Made by a program: the position numbers and the translations under genes. The notes beneath the pieces are model-generated. The model did not search any database. It saw only the letters and a list, made by a program, of their open reading frames with translations, and was not told where the DNA came from. A stretch of 64,000 bases of DNA, taken from assembly GCF_014650995.1 (NCBI RefSeq), contig NZ_BMWA01000001.1, positions 372,001 to 436,000 on the forward strand, read 5' to 3'. This document shows positions 7,951-16,938 of the stretch, one piece after another (positions within the stretch are counted from its first letter, which is position 1; the number at the start of each line of letters is the position of its first letter). Source of the DNA: Streptomyces viridiviolaceus (GTDB lineage: Bacteria; Actinomycetota; Actinomycetes; Streptomycetales; Streptomycetaceae).

Positions 7951-9555
7951 TCAGGGGAGCCGGACGGAGAGCGGGTGGCGGAAGACACCGCGGGGGTCCC
8001 ACTCCGCCTTGACCTGCTGCAGACGGCGGTAGCCCGCCTTGTAGTAGAGGGTGTGCCAGGGCACGCCGGAGGTGTTCCAGCGCGGGTCGGCCAGATCGGT
8101 GTCGGGGTAGTTGATGTAGCAGCCGTCGTGGTCGGCGTTCGGCACGGGGACGCCGCCGGTGTCGGCGAAGACGTCCCGGTAGAGTTCGCGGATCCAGCGC
8201 AGGTGCAACTCGTCCAGCTCCGGGTCCATCCAGGTGACGGAGAACCACGCCTTGAGGATGGAGTCGCGCTGCGGCAGGGCGGTGGCGTCGGCCGCCACGG
8301 TGTTGACCTTCCCCCCGTACGAGTAGAGGTCCACGGCGCCCCAGCCGTCGAAAGCGGCGTCGGTCAGGTGCTTGTGGACGACCGCGATGCGCTCGGGTGT
8401 CCACGTCCGCCGGAGGTAGGCACTCTTCGACTTGTGCCGGTCGTATCCGCCGGTGTCGAATCGGGCACCGAGGGTGGCCTGGAGCCAGAGGTCGTCCTGG
8501 TGCTCGACCGCCGGTTCCAGTCCGGTCCCCTCGTTGACCGCCGCGACGTACCGCTCGATCAGCTCGGCCGCGTCGGGGCGACCGCCGTCGAACCGGGCCT
8601 CCAGGGACACGGCGCCGATCGCGTGGGTGTTCAGGTGCAGCGTGCTGTAGAGACTGGCGTAGCGGGGGTCGGAGCCGTTCTCCTCGTACCAGCGGCTGAA
8701 GTTGGTGACCAGCCGGGTGAAGCGCGCGAGGTTCAGGTCGGCCCACGGCCAGGTCACATAGGTGCTGCGCAGACGGGTCGGCGGCTTGGGCAGCAGGGCC
8801 GACGGGTCGCCCCCCTCGGCTCCGGGGGTGCGGAAGAGGTAGCGGGTGACGATGCCGAAGTTGCCTCCGCCTCCCCCGGTGTGCGCCCACCACAGCTCGC
8901 GGTTGGGGTCGTCGGGTTCGCGGGTGGCCGTCACCACGCGGGCGTTGCCGCCGGCCTTCACGACGACGACCTCGACGCCGTACAGGTGGTCGACCACGGT
9001 CCCGTCCCGGCGGGTCAGCGGCCCGTACCCACCGCCGGCGACGTGCCCGCCGGCGCCGACCTGCGGACAGACACCGGCCGGCAGGGTGACCCCCCAGTCG
9101 TGGAACAGGGTGCGGTAGACCTCGCCCAGGGTGGCCGCGGGCTGCACCGCGAACGCCCGGTGCCGCTCGTCGTAGTACACGGCGCGCATCGGAGAGGTGT
9201 CGATCAGCGCGCGGACGTCGCGGTGGTCGACGAAGTTCTCGAAGCAGTGGCCTCCGCTGCGCACCGCGAGCTGCCGGCCCGCCTTCACGGTCTCCGTGAC
9301 CACGTCCGCCGTCTGCTCGGCCGAGTGCACCACGTGCACCCGGTCGGGCGTGGCCGCGAAGCGGGCGTTGAAGCCCCGGTGCACCAGCTCCTGGTACCGC
9401 GGATCGCCGCCGGCGACGGTCGTGACCCCCGGCTGGGGAACGCACGACGTGCCCTTCTTCCCGGCCGGCGCGGCCGAAGCCGCGCCCCCCGTCGTGGCCA
9501 CCGCGGCTCCCGCGGTGGTGGCGGCCAGGAACCCCCGGCGACTGAATCGGCCCAC
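7951..9555 (-). CDS. aknOx: Secreted bicovalent FAD sugar oxidase, AknOx-like
   Basis: A 534-residue berberine-bridge-type oxidase with a twin-arginine signal (SRRGFLAATTAGAA, residues 5-18). His103 in SGGHCFE and Cys163 in GVCPQVGAGG lie 60 residues apart, the same distance as the two FAD-linking residues of aclacinomycin oxidoreductase (His70, Cys130), and a BBE domain ends the protein. AknOx oxidises the terminal rhodinose of aclacinomycin to cinerulose A and then L-aculose, acting outside the cytoplasm. GTG 9555 starts the Tat signal. The gene therefore predicts an oxidised terminal sugar on the product. Related plant-like oxidases exist, but the cluster context supports this role. Confidence 0.88.
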   Translation of the reverse strand: MGRFSRRGFLAATTAGAAVATTGGAASAAPAGKKGTSCVPQPGVTTVAGGDPRYQELVHRGFNARFAATPDRVHVVHSAEQTADVVTETVKAGRQLAVRSGGHCFENFVDHRDVRALIDTSPMRAVYYDERHRAFAVQPAATLGEVYRTLFHDWGVTLPAGVCPQVGAGGHVAGGGYGPLTRRDGTVVDHLYGVEVVVVKAGGNARVVTATREPDDPNRELWWAHTGGGGGNFGIVTRYLFRTPGAEGGDPSALLPKPPTRLRSTYVTWPWADLNLARFTRLVTNFSRWYEENGSDPRYASLYSTLHLNTHAIGAVSLEARFDGGRPDAAELIERYVAAVNEGTGLEPAVEHQDDLWLQATLGARFDTGGYDRHKSKSAYLRRTWTPERIAVVHKHLTDAAFDGWGAVDLYSYGGKVNTVAADATALPQRDSILKAWFSVTWMDPELDELHLRWIRELYRDVFADTGGVPVPNADHDGCYINYPDTDLADPRWNTSGVPWHTLYYKAGYRRLQQVKAEWDPRGVFRHPLSVRLP

Positions 9556-9737
9556 GACACAACACCCAACCCTTCGACGATGAGAACGAGTGGGTGGGAC
9601 GGCACGTCGGCCCGTCCCCCCACGGCACGGCTCTTTGCTGTCCGCGCCACGGTTCCGGCCGGTCGGGCCGTCGACCGTGGCGCGTTCCCCCGAGCACCGC
9701 CGTCGCCGCCTCCCTCATCGGAGGCGTCGGGCAGCCG

Positions 9738-10187
9738 TCATCCGTGTGCCGCGCTCCGTGGTTCGAGCACGACGACGGGGATCTTCCGGCTGGTCTTCTT
9801 CTGGTAGCTCTTGTACTGCGGGAAGATCTCGGTCATCGCCTGCCACAGGCGCGCCCGTTCCTCCCCTTCGGCCTCTCTGGCGACCGCGTCGAACGTCTCC
9901 GCGGCCACCTGCACCCTGGCCCGTGGCTCCGCCAGCAGGTTCAGGTACCAGTGGGGGTGGTGGTCGGACCCGGCGTTGGATCCGACGACGACGTAGTTCC
10001 CGTCGTCCTCCCCGTAGATCAGCCCGGTCCGCCGCAGGGCCCCGGACCTGCGGCCCCGGGTGGTCAGCAGCAGCGTGGGCTTGCCGTACCAGATGTGTCC
10101 GTTCGCGCCCGCGCTGGACACGTACCGCCGCACGTGGGTCGCGACCCAGCCGGTCGGGCTGTCGAGCACGTCGTCCTGTTCGTCCAT
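9738..10187 (-). CDS. Deazaflavin (F420)-dependent nitroreductase family protein
   Basis: A 149-residue protein of the Ddn/DUF385 split-barrel family, with the phosphate-contacting segment LLLTTRGRRSGALRRTGLIY (about residues 39-58) and GSNAGSDHHPHWYLNL typical of these F420H2-dependent quinone or nitro reductases. ATG 10187 follows GGAGG; the frame extends 16 codons upstream into the promoter palindrome, which argues against the longer form. It may belong to the anthracycline cluster, where a quinone reductase could act on product or protect the host, or it may be an unrelated flanking gene. No direct evidence for substrate. Confidence 0.8.
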   Translation of the reverse strand: MDEQDDVLDSPTGWVATHVRRYVSSAGANGHIWYGKPTLLLTTRGRRSGALRRTGLIYGEDDGNYVVVGSNAGSDHHPHWYLNLLAEPRARVQVAAETFDAVAREAEGEERARLWQAMTEIFPQYKSYQKKTSRKIPVVVLEPRSAAHG

Positions 10188-10224
10188 GCACTGCCTCCGT
10201 CCGCCGGAGCGACACCGTACCACC

Positions 10225-10246
10225 CGATACTCCAATTTGAGTATCG
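10225..10246. promoter_or_regulatory. Perfect inverted repeat upstream of the F420-type reductase
   Basis: Arms CGATACTC (10225-10232) and GAGTATCG (10239-10246) flank CAATTT. The site ends 38 bases before ATG 10187, overlapping where the promoter should be, and is AT-rich compared with its surroundings. It resembles operators of MarR, TetR or HxlR-type regulators; no such regulator is adjacent. Confidence 0.65.
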
Positions 10247-10514
10247 ATCACCGATTCCCCCGACTGGCGGAAGAGAAAGGGGAGTTGGACGCCGGGCGGT
10301 GAGGCGGTGGCTCCGCCGTCCGCTGCCCTGACGGACGCGTACGAGCATGCGCGACGGCCCCACCCCGCGCAACGCGCTCCGAGCCGTTCTCGAGGTCTTC
10401 TCGAGCGCGCCGTCGGTCGCGTCCGCCCGGCAGGCGGCGATGCCGTGCCTGGTGGAGGGCGGCGGCCCGCGTGCCCGTCGCCGCGGTGGGGCCGGGTGAC
10501 GTTCGGAGCCGCGG

Positions 10515-10541
10515 CACCGGCGCGCGGGGTGCGCGCCGGTG
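10515..10541 (-). terminator. Terminator of the MFS transporter gene
   Basis: An 11-bp perfect stem, CACCGGCGCGC (10515-10525) with GCGCGCCGGTG (10531-10541), and a 5-base loop, starting 8 bases beyond the stop codon of the leftward MFS gene. Confidence 0.75.
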
Positions 10542-10548
10542 GCGGGTC

Positions 10549-12951
10549 TCAGTCCTCGTGGCCCAGTTGGAGGTCGCGTTCCGTGCGTCCGCCGCCGGCG
10601 ACCTGGAGCACCGTGGCGACGGGCGGGTAACCGGCGGCGATGACGGTGTACTCGCCGGACGACAGGTCGACGAACCGGAAGGTGCCGTCGGGCCCGGTGG
10701 TCAGCGTGTCCACGACGTTGCCGGCCGCGTCGAGCAGCGTCACGCGCGCGTCCTCCACGACCCGCCCGCCGCCGGCCCGTACGGTGCCGCGCAGCACGGC
10801 GCCCCCGGCCAGCTCGACGTCCTGGCGGGTCTCCCGGGCGGCCTGGACGCTGACGGGCAGGGCTGCCGGACGGAAGGCGGGCGCGCTGGCGGCGAGGGTG
10901 TACTCGCCGGCCACCAGCTCGGTGATGACGTAGCCGCCCTCGCGGCCGCTGCGGGTGGTGGCCACGACCTCGCCGTGGACGTTGGTGAGGGTGACGGTCG
11001 CGTCCCGTACGGGGCTGCCGTCGGCGGTGAGCACGCTGCCGGCGAGGCGCCCGGCGCCGCCGAGCACCACGTCCAGTTCCACCGGACGTTCGCCGACGGT
11101 GACGGACACCGCCTGCGGCTGGTGGCCGCCGGCCGCGGCGATCAGGACGTAGGACCCAGAGCCGGGCGTGGCCAGCGCGTACCGCCCGTCGTCGCCGCTG
11201 GCGCCGCGGCCGATCTGCTGCCCGGCGACGTCGATGAGGGTGAGCGCCGCACGGGGCACGACGGTGCCGTCGGGGTGCTGCACCGTGCCGCAGACCGGGA
11301 TGCCGGCGGCGTACGGCGAACGGCCGTGCGGGACCGCGGCGGTGGGGCGCGCGGTCCCCGTCTCGGTGGCGGGGGCGCTGGGGGACGCTGCACTGTTCAA
11401 CAGGGGGATCTCCTTGAGGAAGAAGGCGATGAGCAGGCCGAGGACGAGTACCGGCACCAGGTAGAGGAAGATCCGCGGCATGGCGTCGGCGTACGCCCCG
11501 ATGTAGGCGTCGCGCAGCGCCGGGGGCAGGGTGTGGACGAGTTCTGGGGTGATGGACTCCGCGTCGGGCAGCCCGGTGCCCGCCTCGGCGGGCAGGCGGT
11601 CGGCCAGTGCGTCGGTGAGCCGGTCGGCGAAGAGCGTGCCGAAGATGGCCGCGCCGACGCTCCCGCCGATCTGGCGGAAGTAGTTGTTGGCGCTGGTGGC
11701 CGTGCCGAGGTCGGAGGGACGCACCGAGTTCTGCACGGCGAGGATCAGGACGGGCATCACCATGCCGATGCCGGCGCCGAGGACGGCCATCCAGATGCTG
11801 TAGTGCAGCCGGGGCGTGTCGGCGTCGAGCCGGGACAGGAGCCACATGCCGACGACGGAGAGGATCCCGCCGAGGATCGGGTGGATCCGGTAGCGGCCGG
11901 TACGGCTGATGAGCTGCCCGGAGACGATCGAGGCGCCGACGATGCCGCCCATCATCGGCAGCATCAGCAGGCCGGACTCGGTGGCGGAGGCGCCGTCGAC
12001 CATCTGCAGGAAGGTCGGCAGATAGCTGGCGGCGCCGAACAGGGCGACGCCGACGACGAGACCGACCAGACCGGTGATGTTGAAGACGGAGTCGCGGAAC
12101 AGCCTGAGCGGGATCAGGGGCTCGGGCGCGAAGTGCTCGGCGACGAGGAAGAGCACGGTGGACACCGCGGCCCCGGCGCCGAGGCCGAGGATCGTCGTCG
12201 AGCCCCAGGCGTACTCGGTGCCGCCCCAGCTGGTCAGCAGCACCAGGCAGGTGGAGGCCGCGGCGAGCAGCAGCGCGCCGAGGATGTCCAGCCGGGGCTT
12301 GGCCTGCGGCTTGGGCAGCTTCAGGACGAGGGCGACGACGGCCATGGTGAGCAGCCCGAAGGGCACGTTGATGTAGAAGCACCAGCGCCAGGAGAGGTGG
12401 TCGGTGAAATACCCGCCGAGCAGCGGGCCGGCCACCGATGCCAGGCCGAACGCGGCGCCGATCAGGCCCATGAACCGGCCCCGGTCCCGGGGCGGCACGA
12501 TGTCCGCGATGATCGCCTGCACGCCGATCATCAGTCCGCCCGCGCCCACGCCCTGTACGGCGCGGAAGGCGATCAGCTGGTCCATCGTCTGCGCCCGGCC
12601 GGCGAGCGCGGAGCCGACGACGAAGACCAGGATCGCGAACTGGAAGACGCCCTTGCGGCCGAAGAGGTCACCGAGCTTGCCGTAGATCGGGAGTCCGACC
12701 GTGGAGGTGAGCAGATAGGCGGTGATCGCCCACGACATCTTCTCCAGGCCGTGCAGCTCGCCGACGATCTTCGGCAGCGCCGTGGCGACGATCATCTGCT
12801 CGAGCGCGGCGAGCAGCAGCGCCAGCATCAGCCCGAAGAAGACCAGCCGCACCCGTCGTGGGCCGAGCCCCGCGTCCCGCTCCGGCTCGGGCAGGGGAAC
12901 GCTGGGGGGTGCGGCGACCGGTTCGTCCTGCACCAGAGTGATCCCGCCCAC
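10549..12951 (-). CDS. DHA2-family MFS drug exporter fused to three C-terminal beta-sandwich domains
   Basis: An 800-residue protein. Residues from about 35 to 520 form a 14-helix EmrB/QacA-type proton-driven exporter: motif A appears as [13 protein letters not shown] and motif C as the glycine/proline-rich [14 protein letters not shown]. After the last helix and a linker, three carboxypeptidase-regulatory-like repeats follow (about 555-640, 640-715, 715-800), each with a GxVxxxDG...VxxAxVTL...G...YxxxxLxxGxYTLxAxA pattern. GTG 12951 follows GAGGGG. Located beside the anthracycline genes it may export the drug, but it could be a neighbouring general exporter. An even helix count would put the repeats in the cytoplasm, which is unusual for that fold. 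Confidence 0.87.
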   Translation of the reverse strand: MGGITLVQDEPVAAPPSVPLPEPERDAGLGPRRVRLVFFGLMLALLLAALEQMIVATALPKIVGELHGLEKMSWAITAYLLTSTVGLPIYGKLGDLFGRKGVFQFAILVFVVGSALAGRAQTMDQLIAFRAVQGVGAGGLMIGVQAIIADIVPPRDRGRFMGLIGAAFGLASVAGPLLGGYFTDHLSWRWCFYINVPFGLLTMAVVALVLKLPKPQAKPRLDILGALLLAAASTCLVLLTSWGGTEYAWGSTTILGLGAGAAVSTVLFLVAEHFAPEPLIPLRLFRDSVFNITGLVGLVVGVALFGAASYLPTFLQMVDGASATESGLLMLPMMGGIVGASIVSGQLISRTGRYRIHPILGGILSVVGMWLLSRLDADTPRLHYSIWMAVLGAGIGMVMPVLILAVQNSVRPSDLGTATSANNYFRQIGGSVGAAIFGTLFADRLTDALADRLPAEAGTGLPDAESITPELVHTLPPALRDAYIGAYADAMPRIFLYLVPVLVLGLLIAFFLKEIPLLNSAASPSAPATETGTARPTAAVPHGRSPYAAGIPVCGTVQHPDGTVVPRAALTLIDVAGQQIGRGASGDDGRYALATPGSGSYVLIAAAGGHQPQAVSVTVGERPVELDVVLGGAGRLAGSVLTADGSPVRDATVTLTNVHGEVVATTRSGREGGYVITELVAGEYTLAASAPAFRPAALPVSVQAARETRQDVELAGGAVLRGTVRAGGGRVVEDARVTLLDAAGNVVDTLTTGPDGTFRFVDLSSGEYTVIAAGYPPVATVLQVAGGGRTERDLQLGHED

Positions 12952-13098
12952 GTACCGCTCCCCTCGTCGCACTGCCGCATTTCCCGCATTAAGCGACAAC
13001 TGCGAAGAACTACGACGAGTTACGCCACAAGGCGCATACGTGAGCAGATCACTCGAACCGGTGAGGGCCTCAACAGCCCTCGGAGAGCGGGCTCTTGA

Positions 13099-13542
13099 CT
13101 ACTTCTCCACCTCGGCGGCGAGCCTGGCGAGCATCGCGTCGTAGATCCGGGCGAGACCCTTGGGTGCGAACGTCTTCTCGAAGAAGCCGCCGATGCCGCC
13201 CGCGCCCTGCCAGGTGGTGGTGACGACGACACGGGACCTGCCCTCACCGGCCGGGGTGACCCGCCAGGTGGTGACCATGGAGGAGTTGCGGTCCTTCTCG
13301 ACCAGTTCGCCGTCGGTCGGCTCGCTCACCTCCAGCAGGCAGTCGCGGACGCGCTTGCTGGTGGCCTGGAGCTTCCAGTGCACGAGGGTGCCCTCGCCGT
13401 CGCCGCCCTCGCGGACCTCGTACTCGCTGAACTGCTCGGGCAGCAGTCGCGCGCGCGTGCCGCTGTAGTCGGCGAGGGTGTCGAACACCGTCTCCGCGTC
13501 CGCCGTGACGATCCGCTCCGTCGTGGCCTCGACCTGCGCCAT
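13099..13542 (-). CDS. SRPBCC (START-like) family protein
   Basis: A 147-residue helix-grip protein of the polyketide cyclase/dehydrase-like SRPBCC superfamily, which binds hydrophobic ligands in a central cavity. The pattern ERIVTADAETVFDTLADYSGTR at the start and the C-terminal amphipathic helix (GLARIYDAMLARLAAEVEK) fit. ATG 13542 follows CTGGAGGA; the frame upstream lacks a site. It is a widespread actinobacterial single-domain member with no defined substrate. It does not resemble aromatase/cyclases of type II PKS closely, so I do not assign it to the anthracycline pathway. Confidence 0.75.
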   Translation of the reverse strand: MAQVEATTERIVTADAETVFDTLADYSGTRARLLPEQFSEYEVREGGDGEGTLVHWKLQATSKRVRDCLLEVSEPTDGELVEKDRNSSMVTTWRVTPAGEGRSRVVVTTTWQGAGGIGGFFEKTFAPKGLARIYDAMLARLAAEVEK

Positions 13543-13680
13543 CGGGGTTCCTCCAGGGCCTGGTTCCTCGGGGTCGGAGCAAGCCAACCACCCCGCCGCC
13601 CGGCCACCAAATCGGGGGGCGCGAAGCGGATCGACGCAGCGGCCGACGGCCGGCGAAGCGGCAGGTCCGCACGATCAAGG

Positions 13681-13692
13681 GAACAAGTGTTC
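13681..13692. promoter_or_regulatory. Candidate LexA (SOS) box
   Basis: GAACAAGTGTTC fits the streptomycete LexA consensus GAAC-N4-GTTC exactly. It lies 33 bases upstream of the ATG of the Rv2578c-like radical SAM gene, where a repressor would block transcription. Confidence 0.6.
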
Positions 13693-13724
13693 TATTGTGG
13701 GCCCAGCACTACCGAGGAGGCGTC

Positions 13725-14762
13725 ATGCGCTGGGAGAACCTCACCGACTCCGGTCACGGCCGGGCGGCCGACGCCGCCCTGTTCGGCGCGGACGCGGTGA
13801 CCACCCGCACCTTCGACATGCCGGAGTTCCGCGGCATCACCTTCCACGAGGTGCGGGCCCGCTCGATCCTCAACCGGGTGCCGGGAGCCTCCCGCATGCC
13901 GTTCGAATGGACGGTCAACCCCTACCGGGGATGCACGCACGCGTGCGTGTACTGCTTCGCGAGGAAGACGCACAGCTACCTCGACCTCGACACCGGCCTC
14001 GGCTTCGACAGCCAGATCGTCGTCAAGGTGAACGCGCCGGAGCTGCTGCGCCGCCAGCTCGCGTCGCGCCGCTGGCAGGGCGAGCACGTGGCGATGGGCA
14101 CCAACGTCGACTGCTACCAGCGCGCCGAGGGACGCTACCGGCTGATGCCGGGCATCATCGCGGCGCTGAGCGACCGGGCGAACCCCTTCTCGATCCTCAC
14201 CAAGGGCACGCTGATCCTGCGTGACCTGGACCTGCTGACGCGGGCCGCGCGGGTGACGGACGTGGGCATCTCCGTCTCGGTCGGCTTCACCGACGCCGAC
14301 CTGTGGCGCACCGTCGAACCGGGCACGCCGGCACCGGAACGCCGGCTGGAGGTCGTACGGACGCTCGGCGAGCACGGCATCGGCTGCGGTGTGCTGATGG
14401 CGCCGGTGATCCCGTTCCTGGGCGACCAGCCGGCCCAACTGCGCGCGACCGTAAGGGCGATCGCGGCCTCCGGGGCCACGTCGGTCACGCCGCTGGTGCT
14501 GCATCTGCGGCCCGGCGCCCGGGAGTGGTTCATGGCATGGCTCGCCGCCCACCACCCGCACCTGGTCCGCCGCTACGAACGGCTCTACGCGGAGGGCGCC
14601 TACGCCCCGAAGTGGTATCAGCGCCGGATCACGCGCCAGGTGCACGACCTGGCCCGGGAGTACGGCATCGGCCCCGCCCGCGCGGGAATGCCGCGCCGGA
14701 TCGGGGAGCCGGAGCCGGCCGAACCCGTGGCGCCGGAGCCGACGCAACTCTCCCTCCTCTGA
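13725..14762 (+). CDS. Rv2578c-family radical SAM protein (SPL-like)
   Basis: A 345-residue radical SAM protein with the iron-sulfur motif C70-x3-C74-x2-C77 (GCTHACVYCFARKTH), as in the spore-photoproduct-lyase-like group to which M. tuberculosis Rv2578c belongs. The TIM-barrel portion covers about residues 60-290. The biochemical role of this family is not settled; relation to DNA photoproduct repair enzymes and the LexA-like box upstream suggest a DNA-damage function. ATG 13725 follows CGAGGAGG. Single-gene unit flanked by the divergent SRPBCC gene. Confidence 0.85.
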   Translation: MRWENLTDSGHGRAADAALFGADAVTTRTFDMPEFRGITFHEVRARSILNRVPGASRMPFEWTVNPYRGCTHACVYCFARKTHSYLDLDTGLGFDSQIVVKVNAPELLRRQLASRRWQGEHVAMGTNVDCYQRAEGRYRLMPGIIAALSDRANPFSILTKGTLILRDLDLLTRAARVTDVGISVSVGFTDADLWRTVEPGTPAPERRLEVVRTLGEHGIGCGVLMAPVIPFLGDQPAQLRATVRAIAASGATSVTPLVLHLRPGAREWFMAWLAAHHPHLVRRYERLYAEGAYAPKWYQRRITRQVHDLAREYGIGPARAGMPRRIGEPEPAEPVAPEPTQLSLL

Positions 14763-14898
14763 GTGCATTCGAGGGCATCTGGCGACGCAACCGGGTCAAC
14801 TCTGGACAGAATACGTTCTTTCCGGCGCGCTTCCCGGGACGATGCGGCGTGGACCGTGATCCTCACGGTCCGACACCCCGTGGTCCTGGGAGGACTCC

Positions 14899-16479
14899 AT
14901 GAGACACCGCGCAGTCGCGCTGTGCGGCGCCGCCGTCGTCGTCGTGGCCGGGGCCTTCACGGCCGCCACCGCCGAGGCGAGCACAGCGCACTCCGCGCAG
15001 GCCCCGCACGCCGCGAAACCGAGCTGGAAGAAGTGCGGCACCACCGACTATCCGACGCTCCAGTGCGCGTCCCTCACGGTCCCGCTCGACCACTCCCGCC
15101 CGGACGGCAAGCGGATCACGCTCGCCCTGTCCCGCATCCCGCACACCGCCGCCAAGTCCCAGGGTCCGCTGCTGGTCAACCCGGGCGGGCCCGGCGGCAG
15201 CGGTCTGACGCTGGCCGGGTTCGTGGCGTCCTCGCTCCCGAAGAAGGTGGCCGCGCAGTACGACGTCATCGGCTTCGACCCGCGGGGCGTCGGCAAGAGC
15301 GAGCCCGCCCTGGACTGCCGGCCGGGCCACTTCGCCCCGGTGCGCCCGGACTCGCTGCCGACGACGCCGGCCGTGGAGAAGGCCAACATCGCGCGCGCGA
15401 AGTCCTTCGCCGACGCCTGCGGCACGAAGTACGCGGACGTGCTGCCGTACATCGACACGGTCAGCGCCGCACGGGACATGGAGGCGATCCGGACGGCGCT
15501 GGGGGCCCGGAAGATCAACTACTTCGGCTACTCGTACGGCACCTACCTGGGCGCCGTCTACGCCAAGCTCCACCCCGAGCGGGTGCGGCGCCTGGTGCTG
15601 GACTCCGTCGTCGACCCGACCGACGTCTGGTACGACGCCAACATCAACCAGGACCACGCCTTCAACGACCGGCACCGTGCCCTGATGGCCTGGATCGCCG
15701 ACCACGACACGACGTACCGGCTCGGCACCGACCCGGAACGGATCGAGGCCCAGTGGTACGCGATGCGTACGGCGCTGGCGAAGAAGCCCGCCGACGGCAG
15801 GGTCGGCGCCGCCGAACTGGAGGACACCTTCCTCCCCGGCGGCTACTACAACGGCTACTGGCCCTACCTGGCGGAGGCGTTCTCGGCCTTCGTGAACGAC
15901 GGGAACGCCGGCCCGCTCGTCGAGGCGTACGAGAACTTCGGGGCCACCGACGCCTCGGGGGAGAACAGCTACAGCGTCTACACCGCGGTGCAGTGCCGGG
16001 ACACCGCCTGGCTGCGCGACTGGGAGACGTGGCGCGCGGACCACTGGAAGGTGTACGAGAAGGCGCCGTTCATGGCGTGGAACAACGCCTGGTTCAACGC
16101 GCCGTGCGCCTTCTGGCCGACGGACTCGCTGCGTCCGGTGGACGTCACCAACCGAAAGCTGCCCCCGGCGCTGCTGTTCCAGGCGACCGGTGACGCGGCC
16201 ACCCCGTACGAGGGCGGCGTCACGGTCCACCGAATGCTGCACAACTCCAGCCTGGTGGTGGAGCAGGGCGGCGGGAACCACGGCATCACGCTGAGCGGCA
16301 ACGCCTGCCTGGACAAGCACCTGGCGGCGTACCTGACGGACGGGACCGTGCCGCGCGGCGCCGGTGAGGCGGACGCGGTGTGCTCGCCGTCGCCCCGGCC
16401 GAAGCCGCTGGAGTCGAAGGCCGCGTCGATGTCCTCCCGCGGATCCACGCTGCACGGACTGCTCGGCTTCCGCAGCTAG
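14899..16479 (+). CDS. Secreted alpha/beta hydrolase, tripeptidyl aminopeptidase family
   Basis: A 526-residue exported serine peptidase of the Tap/SlpD type, which removes short peptides from the N-termini of secreted or extracellular proteins. A signal peptide covers residues 1-28 (hydrophobic CGAAVVVVAGAFTAA). The oxyanion region NPGGPGGSG (94-102), nucleophile Ser212 in GYSYGTYLG, and a C-terminal TAP-like domain with the histidine near GGGNHGIT are visible. ATG 14899 follows GAGGA. Monocistronic; the next gene follows 60 bases later. Confidence 0.9.
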   Translation: MRHRAVALCGAAVVVVAGAFTAATAEASTAHSAQAPHAAKPSWKKCGTTDYPTLQCASLTVPLDHSRPDGKRITLALSRIPHTAAKSQGPLLVNPGGPGGSGLTLAGFVASSLPKKVAAQYDVIGFDPRGVGKSEPALDCRPGHFAPVRPDSLPTTPAVEKANIARAKSFADACGTKYADVLPYIDTVSAARDMEAIRTALGARKINYFGYSYGTYLGAVYAKLHPERVRRLVLDSVVDPTDVWYDANINQDHAFNDRHRALMAWIADHDTTYRLGTDPERIEAQWYAMRTALAKKPADGRVGAAELEDTFLPGGYYNGYWPYLAEAFSAFVNDGNAGPLVEAYENFGATDASGENSYSVYTAVQCRDTAWLRDWETWRADHWKVYEKAPFMAWNNAWFNAPCAFWPTDSLRPVDVTNRKLPPALLFQATGDAATPYEGGVTVHRMLHNSSLVVEQGGGNHGITLSGNACLDKHLAAYLTDGTVPRGAGEADAVCSPSPRPKPLESKAASMSSRGSTLHGLLGFRS

Positions 16480-16539
16480 GCCGGCCCCGCCTGACGGCCC
16501 GTCGGGGGCGTTGTCGGACCCGTGGTCCACCATGGACGC

Positions 16540-16938
16540 ATGAGTGAGCTGACCAGGATCCCCGCCCCCGACGGCGTCGCCCCCGCCGCCCAGTACTCCC
16601 ACGTCGTCCTCGGCACCGGACGTTTCGTGGCCGTCTCGGGCCAGCTCGCCCTGGACGAGGACGGCCGGGTCGTCGGCGAGGGCGACCCGGCGGCCCAGGC
16701 CCGCCAGGTCTTCGAGAACCTGCGCCGCTGTCTGTCCGCGGCCGGCGCGACCTTCGACGACGTGGTCAAACTGACCTTCTTCGTCACGGACATGGCGCAC
16801 ATGCCCGCGATCCGCGCGGCCCGCGCCGAGCACCTGCCCGACGACCGACTGCCGGCCGCCTCGGCGGTTCAGGTCGCCGCACTGGTCCGGCCCGAGTTCC
16901 TGATGGAGATCGAGGCGTTCGCGGTGGTCCCGCAGTGA
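16540..16938 (+). CDS. RidA family enamine/imine deaminase
   Basis: A 132-residue RidA/YjgF/UK114 protein. Canonical RidA proteins hydrolyse reactive enamines formed by PLP enzymes; this one carries the VAVSGQLALDEDG core, the long helix AARQVFENLRRCLSAAG-type segment and the C-terminal MEIEAFAVV strand that carries the catalytic-site glutamate. The arginine of the classical archetype (near residue 105) is represented in LVRPEFLMEIE. ATG 16540 was selected as the first start at the domain. Its stop overlaps the acetyltransferase start (GTGA), so both are translated together. Confidence 0.82.
   Translation: MSELTRIPAPDGVAPAAQYSHVVLGTGRFVAVSGQLALDEDGRVVGEGDPAAQARQVFENLRRCLSAAGATFDDVVKLTFFVTDMAHMPAIRAARAEHLPDDRLPAASAVQVAALVRPEFLMEIEAFAVVPQ

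Larger units (their letters stand above)
10188..10548. other. Spacer with operator palindrome and terminator; no gene
   Basis: This 361-base stretch separates the F420-type reductase from the end of the MFS gene. It holds the palindrome at 10225-10246 and the terminator hairpin at 10515-10541. Reading frames across it are GC-rich arginine/proline translations with no recognisable domain. Confidence 0.6.

Noticed and set aside
10471..13098. Plus-strand frame of 875 codons opposite the MFS gene
   Set aside because: Repetitive glycine/glutamate/histidine translation without homology; the minus-strand exporter is unmistakable.
13099..13542. SRPBCC protein as an aromatase/cyclase of the anthracycline pathway
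   Set aside because: It is a short generic family member, lies beyond the exporter gene and lacks the two-domain layout of type II PKS aromatases.
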